A DNA stretch of 64,000 nucleotides from Aurantiacibacter suaedae (GCF_005434915.1 NZ_SKCG01000001.1:496001-560000); one strand, 5' to 3'. Positions 26,610 to 36,381 are shown, numbered from the stretch's first letter. Made by a program: numbers and translations. The notes: generated by a model not told the origin, from the letters alone.

Positions 26610-28218
26610 CGGCAAAGTCACGCGGTGGGCCGCCCTTAAGGCCCCACAGGGCAACCAGCAATCCGAAACCCACCACCGCAATCGTATACCACAGCCCGGC
26701 ATAGGCGTTGCCCGTGGTGGCAACGATATAGGCGGCGATCAACGGCAGGAAACCGCCGAGATAGCCCGCGCCGATATGGTAGGGTATCGAAAGCGAGGAA
26801 TAGCGGATCTGGGGCGGAAACATCTCCGTAAGCACCGCGGCCACCGATCCGAAGGTCAACGCCGAAAGCGCGCCAAGCCCGAGCAGGAGCACAGCAATGG
26901 CGAGCAGGTTGGCAAGCGGCGGGGTCTGTACCGCAAAGCTATAGCCCCGTGCCTCGAGCGCTGCCTGCACCGACGCCTTGCGCGTGGCTTCATCCGCCAT
27001 GGCGATCTGCGGCTCCTCGCCGCCGATAGCGATCCGTGCCGCGCCATTGGGATCGCGCACATCGTAGCTGACGCCGAGCGAGGTCAGGTCGGCCAGCAGG
27101 CGGCCACACTCGGTCTCCTGCCGGTCGGAGAAGGGATCGTAGGTACAGCCTTCGCCCATCACCACCACCGGCGCCGCGCGCGCGGAACTGGCAAGCCCGG
27201 GATTGGCCAGAGCGCCAAGCCCCCAGTAAAACGGGAAAAGCAGCACCAGCGTCAGCGCCGCGCCGAGCACGATCGGCAATTTGCGCCCCACCCTGTCCGA
27301 CCATTTGCCGACCAGCACATAGAACGCCATCGAGACCAGCCCTGTGGCCAGCATCAGCAGCTCCACGACGCTTTCGTCCAGACGCATCGGCCCCCGCAGA
27401 AACGACATCGAGGAGAAATAGGCCGTATACCAGACCGTGGTTAGAATGCCTGTGACGCCGAACAGCGCCACGAAGATACGCTTGTGATTTCCGGGATAGG
27501 TGAATGACTGGACAAACGGATTGCCCGAAATCTCGCCTGCGGCCTTCATCTCTTCGAACACCGGGCTTTCCGACAGCTTGAGGCGCATCCACAAGGAAAT
27601 TGCCAGTAGCGCCAGCGAGAGGATGAACGGCAGGCGCCACCCCCATGCCGCGAAGTCGTCAGCCGGGATCAGGAAGCGGCACAGGATCACGACCAGGATC
27701 GACAACACGAAGCCGCCGACCACGGAGGCCTGAATAAAGCTGGTGTACAGCCCGCGCTTGTCGGGCGGCGCATGTTCAGCGACATAGACCGCCGCACCGC
27801 CATATTCGCCGCCCAGCGCCAGCCCTTGCGCAATGCGCAGCAGCAAGACGATGGCCGGCGCGGCAAGCCCGATGCTGTCGGCACTCGGCACCAGGCCCAC
27901 CCCGGCGGTTGCGATGCCCATCAGGGTGACCGTCACGAGAAATGTGTATTTGCGCCCGAGCCGGTCACCAAGAAAGCCGAACAGGATCGCCCCAAGCGGG
28001 CGGAAACCGAAGCCCACGGCAAACCCGGCCCACACCAGCAAGGTCGACAGCGTCTCATTGTCGGAGGGGAAGAAGGCCTTGCCGATCAGAGCCGCAAGCG
28101 TGCCGTAGATGAAGAAATCGTACCACTCGAACACGGTCCCGGCGCTCGAAGCGGCGATGACCATGCGAATTTCACTCTTGCTCGGCTCATGATGCGCGGC
28201 AGCGGCGCTGATAGCCAT
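26596..28218 (-). CDS. MHS-family MFS transporter with long TM9-TM10 loop
   Basis: 540 aa, about 100 longer than usual. Metabolite:H+ symporter signs: SSAGTVFEWYDFFIYGTLA (TM1), FGFLGDRLGRKYTF (motif A), LALGGEYGGAAVYVAEHAP (TM4), and a second copy GKWSDRVGRK. Twelve helices can be placed. Residues about 339-434, between TM9 and TM10 and therefore periplasmic by the usual topology, form an inserted soluble segment with two cysteines (C358, C371). Substrate is unknown; relatives carry organic acids, proline/betaine or peptidoglycan precursors. Being coupled to alr suggests, weakly, a wall-related or amino-acid substrate. Confidence 0.88.
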   Translation of the reverse strand: MAISAAAAHHEPSKSEIRMVIAASSAGTVFEWYDFFIYGTLAALIGKAFFPSDNETLSTLLVWAGFAVGFGFRPLGAILFGFLGDRLGRKYTFLVTVTLMGIATAGVGLVPSADSIGLAAPAIVLLLRIAQGLALGGEYGGAAVYVAEHAPPDKRGLYTSFIQASVVGGFVLSILVVILCRFLIPADDFAAWGWRLPFILSLALLAISLWMRLKLSESPVFEEMKAAGEISGNPFVQSFTYPGNHKRIFVALFGVTGILTTVWYTAYFSSMSFLRGPMRLDESVVELLMLATGLVSMAFYVLVGKWSDRVGRKLPIVLGAALTLVLLFPFYWGLGALANPGLASSARAAPVVVMGEGCTYDPFSDRQETECGRLLADLTSLGVSYDVRDPNGAARIAIGGEEPQIAMADEATRKASVQAALEARGYSFAVQTPPLANLLAIAVLLLGLGALSALTFGSVAAVLTEMFPPQIRYSSLSIPYHIGAGYLGGFLPLIAAYIVATTGNAYAGLWYTIAVVGFGLLVALWGLKGGPPRDFADDHS

Positions 28219-28252
28219 CGGATTCCCCTCTTTTCCCTGTCCTCAGGCAGGC

Positions 28253-28684
28253 TTAGCGCGCACCGGGGCGAGGAGAAAGGGCTGCCATCGCCGCTTTCCA
28301 GGGAAGCAGCATTGCACCATGGCGCGCCGGATAGGCCTGAGCTGGCGCGATCAGAGCAATATCAGGCCAGTCGGGCATCGGCGCCTCGTCGTCCAGCCAG
28401 GCCGAAAAGCGGTCAGCAACAGCGACAATGTCTGCCTCGCTGCGCCCCGCCGCATGACGCACGAACACAGCTGCCGAAGCCTGCCCCACCGCGCAGGCGC
28501 GCACGGTCAGGCCGATGCGATCAATAGTGCTATCCTTCGCCAGCGACAGGTCAATGGCAAGGGTGGAGCCGCAGGTTGGCGAGCGCGCCTCGCCCCGCAG
28601 CAGCGCGTTTTCGAGCGGCGGGTATTGCACCAGTTCCAGCGTAGCGGCGAGCAGGTCGGGGGTGTAGAGCTTCGCCGCGCTCAC
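28253..28684 (-). CDS. IscU/NifU-N-like scaffold protein
   Basis: 143 aa, GTG start at 28684 overlapping the cvpA stop. Fold similarity to the IscU/SufU iron-sulfur scaffold is suggested by PPLENALLRGEARSPTCGSTLAIDL (first Cys) and VRACAVGQASAAVFV (second Cys with CAVGQA). The third ligand region, normally R-x-x-C, reads PARHGAMLLPW without cysteine. The protein may therefore bind a cluster or zinc differently, or act in another role. The PTCG and CAVGQAS motifs agree with the iron-sulfur assembly scaffold family of sphingomonads. Confidence 0.82.
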   Translation of the reverse strand: MSAAKLYTPDLLAATLELVQYPPLENALLRGEARSPTCGSTLAIDLSLAKDSTIDRIGLTVRACAVGQASAAVFVRHAAGRSEADIVAVADRFSAWLDDEAPMPDWPDIALIAPAQAYPARHGAMLLPWKAAMAALSPRPGAR

Positions 28685-29205
28685 AGGTCTGTCTCGGCTT
28701 CGCCGTCTGTCAGGCGCGCGCGCCGCTCGGCGATGATCTCCACCAGCGCCTTGGATGAAGCATCGACGAATTGGTAACTACGCGCCTCGATCAGCCAAAG
28801 CGGCCTCCCCTTGGTGCCCCAAACCATATCGTAGCCAAGCACCAGCAGCGAAAAGGCGATGACCGTGATCACCACGCCTTTCAGGCCGCCGAATCCGAAA
28901 CCCAGCACCCGATCAAGCGGGCCAAGCACCGATGCGCGCGATCTCTTCCCCAGCCAGTTGGCGCTGAACTTTATCACCACGAGCGGCACCAGCAGCAGCA
29001 GGGCAAAGGCGAGAATCGCAGAGGTGGTGGGCGAGCCAATAAAGGCATAGATCGCTGCGGTGAGGTCAGGGTGGAGGAAATGGATCGCAAGGATCGCCGC
29101 CGCCCATGCACCAAGCGACAGCACTTCCTGAACGAAGCCGCGCAGGAAGCCACCGATCGCGCAGAGCCCCACGATCACCAGAACAATTATGTCGAACCCG
29201 ACCAT
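28681..29205 (-). CDS. CvpA family membrane protein
   Basis: 174 aa from ATG 29205 (an upstream GTG/ATG run is open to 29271 but without family sequence). Four membrane segments: residues about 4-21, 27-45, 62-82 and 104-125, with the conserved FDIIVLVIVGLCAIGGFLRGFVQEVLSL start and a GPLDRVLGFGFGGLKGVVIT motif. CvpA is needed for colicin V production in E. coli; its normal role is envelope-related and not fully defined. It lies 10 bp after radA. Confidence 0.92.
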   Translation of the reverse strand: MVGFDIIVLVIVGLCAIGGFLRGFVQEVLSLGAWAAAILAIHFLHPDLTAAIYAFIGSPTTSAILAFALLLLVPLVVIKFSANWLGKRSRASVLGPLDRVLGFGFGGLKGVVITVIAFSLLVLGYDMVWGTKGRPLWLIEARSYQFVDASSKALVEIIAERRARLTDGEAETDL

Positions 29206-29215
29206 CGGCTGAAAT

Positions 29216-30583
29216 CTAGGCCGCGCCCACCACCCGGTCAACGAGCGCGTTGACACTGGCGATTGCGCCATAGGCGAGCGTACTCTTTCCGCGCCCGGTC
29301 ATTTCAGGCCCGGTGGCGCGGCGGAAACCCAGTTTCTCCGCTTCTTTCAAGCGCAAGGCGCCGTGAGCAACAGGGCGCACGTCGCCCGAAAGCGAAAGCT
29401 CGCCTAACCACAGGCTGTCGGCGGCGAGCGGCTTGTCGGCCAGCGCGGAGACAAGCGCGGCGGCCACGGCAAGATCGGCCGCCGGATCGGTGAGCCGGTA
29501 GCCACCCGCCACGTTCAGATAGACCTCGGCGGTGGAGAAGCTCAGCCCGCAGCGCGATTCGAGCACCGCCAGCAGCATCGCCAGTCGCCCCGAATCCCAG
29601 CCCACCACTGCGCGCCGGGGCGTAGCGCCCGATTGGAGCCGCACGATCAGTGCCTGAATCTCGACCAGCACCGGTCGCGTGCCCTCTATCGCAGGGAACA
29701 CCGCACTGCCCGCAATCGCTTCCTCTCGGCCAGACAGGAACAGCGTAGAGGGATTGGCGACCTCGGCCAGCCCCTCGCTCTCCATCGCGAACACACCGAT
29801 CTCGTCGACCGCGCCGAAGCGGTTCTTCAGGCATCTGAGGATGCGGTACTGATGGCTGCGCTCACCCTCGAAGCTCATCACGGTATCGACCATGTGTTCG
29901 AGAACACGCGGCCCGGCGATGGAGCCGTCCTTCGTCACATGGCCCACCAGCACGAGGCAACAGCCCTGCTCCTTGGCATAGCGGATCAGCTCAAATGCCG
30001 AGGCGCGAACCTGGCTGACGGTGCCAGGCGCGCCCTCGATCTGGTCCGAATGCATGGTCTGGATCGAATCGACGATCAGCAGCTGCGGCGGCGCGCCATG
30101 CCCCAGCGTAGTGAGAATATCGCGCACCGAGGTCGCCGCCGCGAGCCGCAGCGGGCTGTCCGAAACGCCGAGGCGCGAGGCGCGCATCCGGATCTGCCCG
30201 GTCGCTTCTTCGCCGCTGATATAGACGACTTCTCCGCCTGCCTTGGCAATCCGCGCAGCGGCTTGCAGCAGCAGCGTCGACTTGCCGATGCCCGGCTCGC
30301 CGCCCATCAGGATTGCGCTGCCGGGAACGATCCCGCCGCCCAGCGCCCGGTCGAATTCGGCGAGCCCGGTGGTCCGGCGCTCCAAAGGCGCGGTCGGCGC
30401 GTCGAGCGTTTCGAAGAGGATCGTGCGCCCGCCGCCCGAAAGATCGTGCCGGGCGGCAAACTTCGTCTCGCCCACTTCTTCCACCAGCGTGTTCCACTCG
30501 GCGCAATCGGGGCACTGGCCCTGCCAGCGCGTCGACACACTGCCGCATTCGGAACACACATAACGCTTCTTCGGCTTTGCCAT
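29216..30583 (-). CDS. radA: DNA repair protein RadA
   Basis: 455 aa. Zinc finger CSECGSVSTRWQGQCPDC at the start, RecA-like core with Walker A GGEPGIGKST, the RadA-specific KNRFG motif (LKNRFGAVDEIGVF, about residue 258), and a Lon-protease-like C-terminal domain. It drives branch migration in recombination repair. MAKPKKRY at 30583 is taken as the start; ATG 30589 would add two residues. Confidence 0.96.
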   Translation of the reverse strand: MAKPKKRYVCSECGSVSTRWQGQCPDCAEWNTLVEEVGETKFAARHDLSGGGRTILFETLDAPTAPLERRTTGLAEFDRALGGGIVPGSAILMGGEPGIGKSTLLLQAAARIAKAGGEVVYISGEEATGQIRMRASRLGVSDSPLRLAAATSVRDILTTLGHGAPPQLLIVDSIQTMHSDQIEGAPGTVSQVRASAFELIRYAKEQGCCLVLVGHVTKDGSIAGPRVLEHMVDTVMSFEGERSHQYRILRCLKNRFGAVDEIGVFAMESEGLAEVANPSTLFLSGREEAIAGSAVFPAIEGTRPVLVEIQALIVRLQSGATPRRAVVGWDSGRLAMLLAVLESRCGLSFSTAEVYLNVAGGYRLTDPAADLAVAAALVSALADKPLAADSLWLGELSLSGDVRPVAHGALRLKEAEKLGFRRATGPEMTGRGKSTLAYGAIASVNALVDRVVGAA

Positions 30584-30661
30584 GTGCATTCGCTAACCGG
30601 AACGAAAGCGGAACGCAAGCACTCCTAGCCAATTCCCGCACCATCTGGCAGGTACCGTGTC

Positions 30662-32989
30662 ATGCGGCAGAAAGAACTGCGGATCGCGCTGGTATGCTAT
30701 GGCGGGGTGAGCCTCGCAGTTTACATGCACGGCGTTACGAAAGAGCTGTGGAAGCTCGCCCGCGCCAGTGGCGCCTATCATGGGCACGAGCCCGCATCTG
30801 GCCCGGTCGAGGCCGTGTGGCAGCGCTGGTTCGGCCATATCGAGAGCGAGTACGGCCTTCGGCTGAGGGTACTGCCCGATATTCTCACCGGGGCCAGCGC
30901 AGGCGGGATCAATGCGGTGTTTCTCGCCCAGGCGATCCATTCGGGCCAAAGCCTCGAACCGCTGACCGAGCTGTGGCTCGAAAATGCCGATGTGGAGGAG
31001 CTGATCGCGCCCGAGGCGCGCCCGTGGTCGAAGGCGGCCAAGTTCTGGTTCATGCCCGCCGTGCTCTATATGCTGCGCCAACCCGACAGCGCGGTGAGCG
31101 AAAGCGTCGCCCCGGAGACGCGGGCAGAGGTGCGGCGCAAGGTTTCGCATCTGGTGCGCGGCCGCTGGTTTGCCCCGCCCTTCTCCGGCCCGCATTTCTC
31201 GCGCCTGATTAACGATGCACTGGCGGCGATGGCGGCAGCTCCGGCAAGCAAACCGCTGCTTCCGCCCGGCCATCCGATTGACCTGGTGGTGACCGCAACC
31301 GACTTTCGCGGCCACCGCGAGCTGCTGCGCATGAACAGCCCGCCGGTGGTCGAGGAAAGCGAACATCGAATGCCGATCGGGTTCCGCAAGCGCACCCCAT
31401 CGGCACCAGGGCATAACCTTGCCGAGCGCTGCGAGCTGACCTTCGCGGCCCGGGCCACCGCGAGCTTCCCCGGCGCTTTTCCCCCGCTGCGTCTAGCCGA
31501 GATCGATGCCATGGTGGAGGACACCGCAGGCGAGCGTGGCTGGCCCGGACGCGAAGCCTTCCTGCGCCGGGTCATGCCCAGCCACCTCGATCAGGGCACC
31601 AGCGAAGAAGTCTCTTTAATCGACGGTTCGGTGCTGGTGAATGCGCCGTTCCGCAGCGCGATCAATGCCCTTCCGGCCCGCCCGGCACAGCGCGAGGTCG
31701 ATCGCCGCATCGCCTATATCGATCCGCGCCCTGACCGCGTGAGGGCGCTGCAAAACGACATTGCGCAGCCGGTTGGGTTCTTTTCCGCCATCTTCGGTTC
31801 GCTTTCCACGATCCCCCGCGAGCAGCCGATCCGCGACAATCTCGAACACCTCGAACGCCAGTCGCGCGAGGCGGCGCGGTTGCGGCACATGGTGCATACG
31901 CTCCGCCCCGAGATCGAGGCGGTGGTCGACAGGCTGTTCGGCCGCACGCTGTTTCTCGACCGGCCCACGCCCAAGCGGCTCGCCAGCTGGCGCGCCAAGG
32001 CGCAGCAAGCGGCTGCCGAACAGGCCGGCTATGCTTTCCAGTCCTACGCCCAGGCCAAGATGGCGCTGGTGGTTGAACAGCTCGCGCGCCTGCTCAGCGC
32101 AGGGCTTGGCGAGCCGGGGAGCAACGATATCGAGGACCTGAACGCCCGGATACGCAACGAGCTGGAGCGCAGGGGCCTTGCGTCTTTAGCGGCGGAGAAG
32201 GGCACGGGCGCATCGCAAGACGCGATCACCTTTCTGCGCTCGCATGATCTCGCCTTCCGCATTCGCCGCCTGCGGCTGATCGCCCGGCGGCTGTCGCGCG
32301 ATTGGGAAGCGGACCCGGAGTTTGAAGATGACGGGCTCGAAGAAGCACGCGACGCGGTTTACCGCGCGCTATCGCTTTATTTCGAGCACGAGAGCGCCGA
32401 AACACTCGGGCCGGGCTTTGCCGCAATCGCCGAAAAGGCAATGGATGATCCGGGCGAAGCGCTCGACTGGCTCGCCACCGCACGCGACCTTCCAGCCACA
32501 GACCTTGCCGCCGAACAGATCCTGGCCGATGCGCTGGAGGCGATGTCGCCCAACCTGCGTCGCCGCGTGCTGATGGCCTATCTCGGCTTCCCGTTCTACG
32601 ATGTCGCGACCCTGCCGCTGCTGCGCAACGAAGGGTTGACCGAATTCGACCCCGTAAAGGTCGACCGGATCAGCCCCGAAGACGCACGCTCGATCCGCCC
32701 TGGCGGCACCAGCGCGACGCTGCGGGGGATCGAATTCTTCAACTTCGGTGGCTTCTTCAGCCGCGCCTATCGCGAGAACGACTATATGTGGGGCCGCCTT
32801 CACGGAGCCGAACGAATGGTCGACCTCGTCTGCTCCACCCTCCCCGAGGGGCTTGCGACAGACGAGATCACTCGTTTCAAGCGCGAACTGTTCCTGGCCA
32901 TCTGTGACGAGGAAATCGAGCGGGGGCTGTGCGATGCCAAGCTGGTGGAGGGTCTGCGCGCCGAGATCGAGGCAGGCTTGCCCAACTGA
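30662..32989 (+). CDS. Patatin-like phospholipase, large (DUF3376-type)
   Basis: 775 aa. The N-terminal patatin domain has an oxyanion region CYGGVSLAVYMHGV (residues 12-25), the nucleophile elbow TGASAGGIN (GxSxG, about residue 80) and the dyad Asp in SLIDGSVLVN (about 322). The C-terminal half is helical and matches the size of the 'patatin-like protein' group with a DUF3376 domain. It is expected to be a cytosolic or membrane-associated serine lipase; the substrate is unknown. No signal peptide is present. The gene faces radA across a 78-bp divergent gap. Confidence 0.88.
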   Translation: MRQKELRIALVCYGGVSLAVYMHGVTKELWKLARASGAYHGHEPASGPVEAVWQRWFGHIESEYGLRLRVLPDILTGASAGGINAVFLAQAIHSGQSLEPLTELWLENADVEELIAPEARPWSKAAKFWFMPAVLYMLRQPDSAVSESVAPETRAEVRRKVSHLVRGRWFAPPFSGPHFSRLINDALAAMAAAPASKPLLPPGHPIDLVVTATDFRGHRELLRMNSPPVVEESEHRMPIGFRKRTPSAPGHNLAERCELTFAARATASFPGAFPPLRLAEIDAMVEDTAGERGWPGREAFLRRVMPSHLDQGTSEEVSLIDGSVLVNAPFRSAINALPARPAQREVDRRIAYIDPRPDRVRALQNDIAQPVGFFSAIFGSLSTIPREQPIRDNLEHLERQSREAARLRHMVHTLRPEIEAVVDRLFGRTLFLDRPTPKRLASWRAKAQQAAAEQAGYAFQSYAQAKMALVVEQLARLLSAGLGEPGSNDIEDLNARIRNELERRGLASLAAEKGTGASQDAITFLRSHDLAFRIRRLRLIARRLSRDWEADPEFEDDGLEEARDAVYRALSLYFEHESAETLGPGFAAIAEKAMDDPGEALDWLATARDLPATDLAAEQILADALEAMSPNLRRRVLMAYLGFPFYDVATLPLLRNEGLTEFDPVKVDRISPEDARSIRPGGTSATLRGIEFFNFGGFFSRAYRENDYMWGRLHGAERMVDLVCSTLPEGLATDEITRFKRELFLAICDEEIERGLCDAKLVEGLRAEIEAGLPN

Positions 32990-33038
32990 TCTTGCCCATA
33001 TCTGTTCGTGCTGATGAGGGTGAAAGCGCAGTCAGAGC

Positions 33039-33073
33039 CCGTCTCGAAGCGCCGCGGAAGCGCTTCGAGACGG
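33039..33073. terminator. Perfect 14-bp hairpin between convergent patatin gene and dnaJ
   Basis: CCGTCTCGAAGCGC (33039-33052) pairs completely with GCGCTTCGAGACGG (33060-33073) around a 7-base loop. It lies 50 bp after the patatin stop and 54 bp after the dnaJ stop. No T-run follows directly, so it resembles a REP-like element or a bidirectional 3' stabiliser. A further half element (CCCTCAGGGCGAACGG) is at 33102-33117. Confidence 0.7.
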
Positions 33074-33126
33074 CACACTTCAACCTGCGGATTCAACGCC
33101 CCCTCAGGGCGAACGGAAACTTTAGG

Positions 33127-34254
33127 CTAACTTGAAAACGCATCCTTCAATCGGTCGAAGAACCCTCGACTTTCCGGACATTCCTCCCCGGTCTCGGTCT
33201 CGCGGAACTCGGCCAGCAGTTCTTTCTGGCGCCCTGTCAGCTTCGTCGGCGTTTCAACGACAACCTCGACAACGAGATCGCCGCGACCGCGACCCTGAAG
33301 CACCGGCATCCCCGCGCCGCGTTTGCGCAGCTGATGGCCCGACTGGATGCCTGCCGGAATGTCGATCTCGTGCGACTTTCCGTCGAGCCCGGGAATTTCG
33401 ATAGTGTCGCCAAGCGCCGCGGCGGTGAAGCTGATCGGCACGCGCGTGGCAAGCGTCGTGCCCTCGCGCTGGAACACCGGGTGCTGCTGCACGTGAATGA
33501 AGATATAAAGGTCGCCGGCAGGCGAACCATGGGGCCCCGCCTCGCCCTTGCCGGTGAGGCGGATACGCGTGCCATTGTCGACCCCCGGCGGGATTTCCAC
33601 CGTCAGCTTGCTGAGCTTGTCGACCCGGCCTTCGCCGCGGCAATCTGCACAGGGGCTTTCGAGAACCTCGCCGCGCCCGTGGCACGCGGGGCATGGCCGT
33701 TCGATCACGAACAGGCCCTGCTGCGCGCGCACCTTGCCGTGGCCGCCGCAAGTGCCGCAGCGCTTCGCCGAAGTGCCGGGCGTCGCGCCGGTTCCCTCGC
33801 AGGTGTCGCACGAAGCAGCGACTTCGACTTCTATCTCCGAATTCTTGCCATGAAATGCATCGTCGAGCGAGATCTGCATGTCATAACGCAGGTCGGCACC
33901 GCGACGAGGGCGTGCGCGCCCGGCACCGCCACCGAAGGCGCTGCCGAAAATGGTCTCGAAAATATCGCCAAGGTCGCCGAAATCGGCGTGCTGGCCGCCG
34001 CCGCGCCCGCCAGCCATGCCCTGCGTGAACGCTTCGTGGCCATACTGGTCGTAAGCCGCGCGTTTCTGCGGGTCTTTCAGGCAATCGTAGGCGACGCTGA
34101 TCGCCTTGAACCGGGCCTCGCTATCGGCGCAGCCGGGATTGCGATCCGGATGATACTTCATCGCGAGCTTGCGATAGGCGGACTTGATCGTCGCGCCGTC
34201 CGCGGTCCGCTCGACGCCGAGCAGCTCGTAAAAATCAACTTCTGTAGAGGACAT
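33127..34254 (-). CDS. dnaJ: Chaperone protein DnaJ
   Basis: 375 aa type-I J-protein. J domain with the HPD motif (MKYHPDRNP, about residues 33-41), Gly-rich segment (GGRGGGQHADFGDLGD), four zinc-binding CxxCxGxG repeats (CDTCEGTG, CGTCGGHG, CPACHGRG, CADCRGEG) and the substrate-binding beta domains. It stimulates DnaK's ATPase and delivers clients. It is downstream of dnaK, separated by an 89-bp gap holding a strong hairpin. Confidence 0.97.
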   Translation of the reverse strand: MSSTEVDFYELLGVERTADGATIKSAYRKLAMKYHPDRNPGCADSEARFKAISVAYDCLKDPQKRAAYDQYGHEAFTQGMAGGRGGGQHADFGDLGDIFETIFGSAFGGGAGRARPRRGADLRYDMQISLDDAFHGKNSEIEVEVAASCDTCEGTGATPGTSAKRCGTCGGHGKVRAQQGLFVIERPCPACHGRGEVLESPCADCRGEGRVDKLSKLTVEIPPGVDNGTRIRLTGKGEAGPHGSPAGDLYIFIHVQQHPVFQREGTTLATRVPISFTAAALGDTIEIPGLDGKSHEIDIPAGIQSGHQLRKRGAGMPVLQGRGRGDLVVEVVVETPTKLTGRQKELLAEFRETETGEECPESRGFFDRLKDAFSS

Positions 34255-34272
34255 TCAGCTTCTCCGTAAAAG

Positions 34273-34328
34273 TCCGGGCCGCGCCGCGCCATGCGCAGCG
34301 AAAGCTGCGGCAGCGGCAACGGCCCGGA
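34273..34328 (-). terminator. Nested hairpin between dnaK and dnaJ
   Basis: Outer stem TCCGGGCCG (34273-34281) with CGGCCCGGA (34320-34328), inner stem CGCAGC (34294-34299) with GCTGCG (34304-34309) around a four-base loop. On the minus strand the outer stem is followed within two bases by TTTTA. It fits a leaky intrinsic terminator or a processing site that lowers dnaJ relative to dnaK. Confidence 0.65.
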
Positions 34329-34343
34329 TTTTCAATCGGGGGC

Positions 34344-36278
34344 TCAGCCCTTCTTTTCGTCGTCCACTTCGGAGAACTCGGCGTCGACCACCTCGTCGTC
34401 CGCAGACTCACCTTCCGCAGCAGCCGCTGCCGCATCGGCCTGGGCAGCACCGGCATTGGCCTGCTCGGCCTCGTAGATCTGCTGGCCCATCTTCATGGCA
34501 ACATCGGTCAGCGCCTGGCTCTTGGCCTTCATCGCCTCGAGATCATCACCTTCGAGCGCGGTCTTGGCTTCCGCCACGGCCGCTTCGATCTGCGACTTGA
34601 GACCAGCATCGACCTTGTCGCCATGCTCTTCGAGCTGCTTCTCGGTCGCGTGGATGAGGCTGTCGGTGTTGTTGCGCACCTCGGCGGATTCGCGCCGCTT
34701 CTTGTCCTCGTCAGCGAACTTTTCGGCATCCTGCACCATCTGTTCGATGTCGGAATCCGAAAGGCCGCCCGAGGCCTGAATGCGGATCTGCTGTTCCTTG
34801 CCGGTGCCCTTGTCCTTCGCGCTGACGTTCACGATGCCGTTGGCGTCGATATCGAAGGTCACTTCCACCTGCGGCACACCGCGCGGAGCGGGCGGAATGC
34901 CGACGAGGTCGAACTGGCCGAGCAGCTTGTTGTCCGCCGCCATCTCGCGCTCGCCCTGGAACACGCGGATCGTCACCGCCTGCTGATTGTCCTCAGCGGT
35001 CGAGTAAACCTGCGCCTTCTTGGTCGGGATCGTGGTGTTGCGGTCGATCATGCGGGTGAACACACCGCCCAGCGTCTCGATGCCGAGCGACAGCGGGGTC
35101 ACGTCGAGCAGGAGCACGTCCTTCACGTCGCCCTGAAGCACGCCAGCCTGAATGGCGGCGCCCATGGCCACGACTTCGTCGGGGTTCACGCCGGTGTGCG
35201 GCTTGGAGCCGAAGAAATCTTCGACGACTTCGCGCACCTTGGGCATCCGGGTCATACCGCCGACGAGGATCACCTCATCGACCTGATCCTTCGAAACACC
35301 AGCGTCTTCCATCGCCTTCTTGCACGGCGCGAGAGTGCGCTTGATCAGGTCGCCGACGAGCTGCTCGAGCTTCGAACGGGTCAGCGTCTCGACCAGGTGC
35401 AGCGGGGTGGACGAGCCACCTTCCATGCGCGCGGTGATGAAGGGCAGATTGACTTCGGTCGACTGCGAGCTGGAAAGCTCGATCTTGGCCTTTTCAGCGG
35501 CTTCCTTCAGGCGCTGCAGCGCGAGCTTGTCCGAACGGAGATCCATGTTCTCCTTCTTCTTGAACTCGTCGGCCAGATATTCGACCAGCGCGTTGTCGAA
35601 GTCTTCACCACCGAGGAAGGTGTCGCCGTTGGTCGACTTCACTTCGAACACGCCGTCGCCAATCTCGAGGATCGAGATGTCGAAGGTGCCACCGCCAAGG
35701 TCATAGACGGCGATGGTCTTGCCGTCGTCTTTGTCCATGCCATAGGCAAGCGCGGCAGAAGTCGGCTCGTTGATGATGCGCTCGACTTCGAGGCCCGCAA
35801 TTTGCCCGGCGTCCTTGGTCGCCTGACGCTGCGCGTCGTTGAAGTAGGCGGGCACGGTGATCACAGCCTTGGTGACGGTCTCACCGAGATAGCTTTCGGC
35901 GGTTTCCTTCATCTTCTGCAGGATGAAGGCCGAAATCTGCGAGGGCGAATAGTCTTCGCCGCCAGCATTCACCCAGGCATCGCCGTTCTTGCCCGAGACG
36001 ATGTTGTAGGGGACGAGGTCCATGTCCTTCTTGGTGGTGGGATCCTCGAACCGGCGGCCGATCAGCCGCTTGATCGCGAACAGAGTGTTGTCGGGGTTGG
36101 TCACCGCCTGGCGCTTGGCCGGCTGGCCGATCAGACGCTCACCATCCTTGGTGAAGGCCACGATCGACGGCGTGGTGCGTGCGCCTTCGGAATTCTCGAT
36201 AACCTTGGGCTTGCCCCCTTCCATCACCGCTACGCAGCTGTTGGTCGTGCCAAGGTCGATGCCGATAATCTTGCTCAT
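34344..36278 (-). CDS. dnaK: Chaperone protein DnaK (Hsp70)
   Basis: 644 aa. ATPase domain opens with [17 protein letters not shown] and contains [13 protein letters not shown] and [12 protein letters not shown]; substrate-binding domain around residues 390-505; helical lid and an Ala/Asp/Glu-rich tail. Central to folding and to feedback on the heat-shock sigma factor. A sigma-32 type promoter lies about 105-130 bp upstream of the start. Confidence 0.98.
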   Translation of the reverse strand: MSKIIGIDLGTTNSCVAVMEGGKPKVIENSEGARTTPSIVAFTKDGERLIGQPAKRQAVTNPDNTLFAIKRLIGRRFEDPTTKKDMDLVPYNIVSGKNGDAWVNAGGEDYSPSQISAFILQKMKETAESYLGETVTKAVITVPAYFNDAQRQATKDAGQIAGLEVERIINEPTSAALAYGMDKDDGKTIAVYDLGGGTFDISILEIGDGVFEVKSTNGDTFLGGEDFDNALVEYLADEFKKKENMDLRSDKLALQRLKEAAEKAKIELSSSQSTEVNLPFITARMEGGSSTPLHLVETLTRSKLEQLVGDLIKRTLAPCKKAMEDAGVSKDQVDEVILVGGMTRMPKVREVVEDFFGSKPHTGVNPDEVVAMGAAIQAGVLQGDVKDVLLLDVTPLSLGIETLGGVFTRMIDRNTTIPTKKAQVYSTAEDNQQAVTIRVFQGEREMAADNKLLGQFDLVGIPPAPRGVPQVEVTFDIDANGIVNVSAKDKGTGKEQQIRIQASGGLSDSDIEQMVQDAEKFADEDKKRRESAEVRNNTDSLIHATEKQLEEHGDKVDAGLKSQIEAAVAEAKTALEGDDLEAMKAKSQALTDVAMKMGQQIYEAEQANAGAAQADAAAAAAEGESADDEVVDAEFSEVDDEKKG

Positions 36279-36381
36279 ATTTCCCGTTCTCTTCCTTCAG
36301 GTCTGACGCTGCGCTTTCGGGTCCCCCGCAAGGCGGCAAGTCCGCTTCGGCAGCTCGTTAAAAGGTGTGTTGCGAAGCGCG

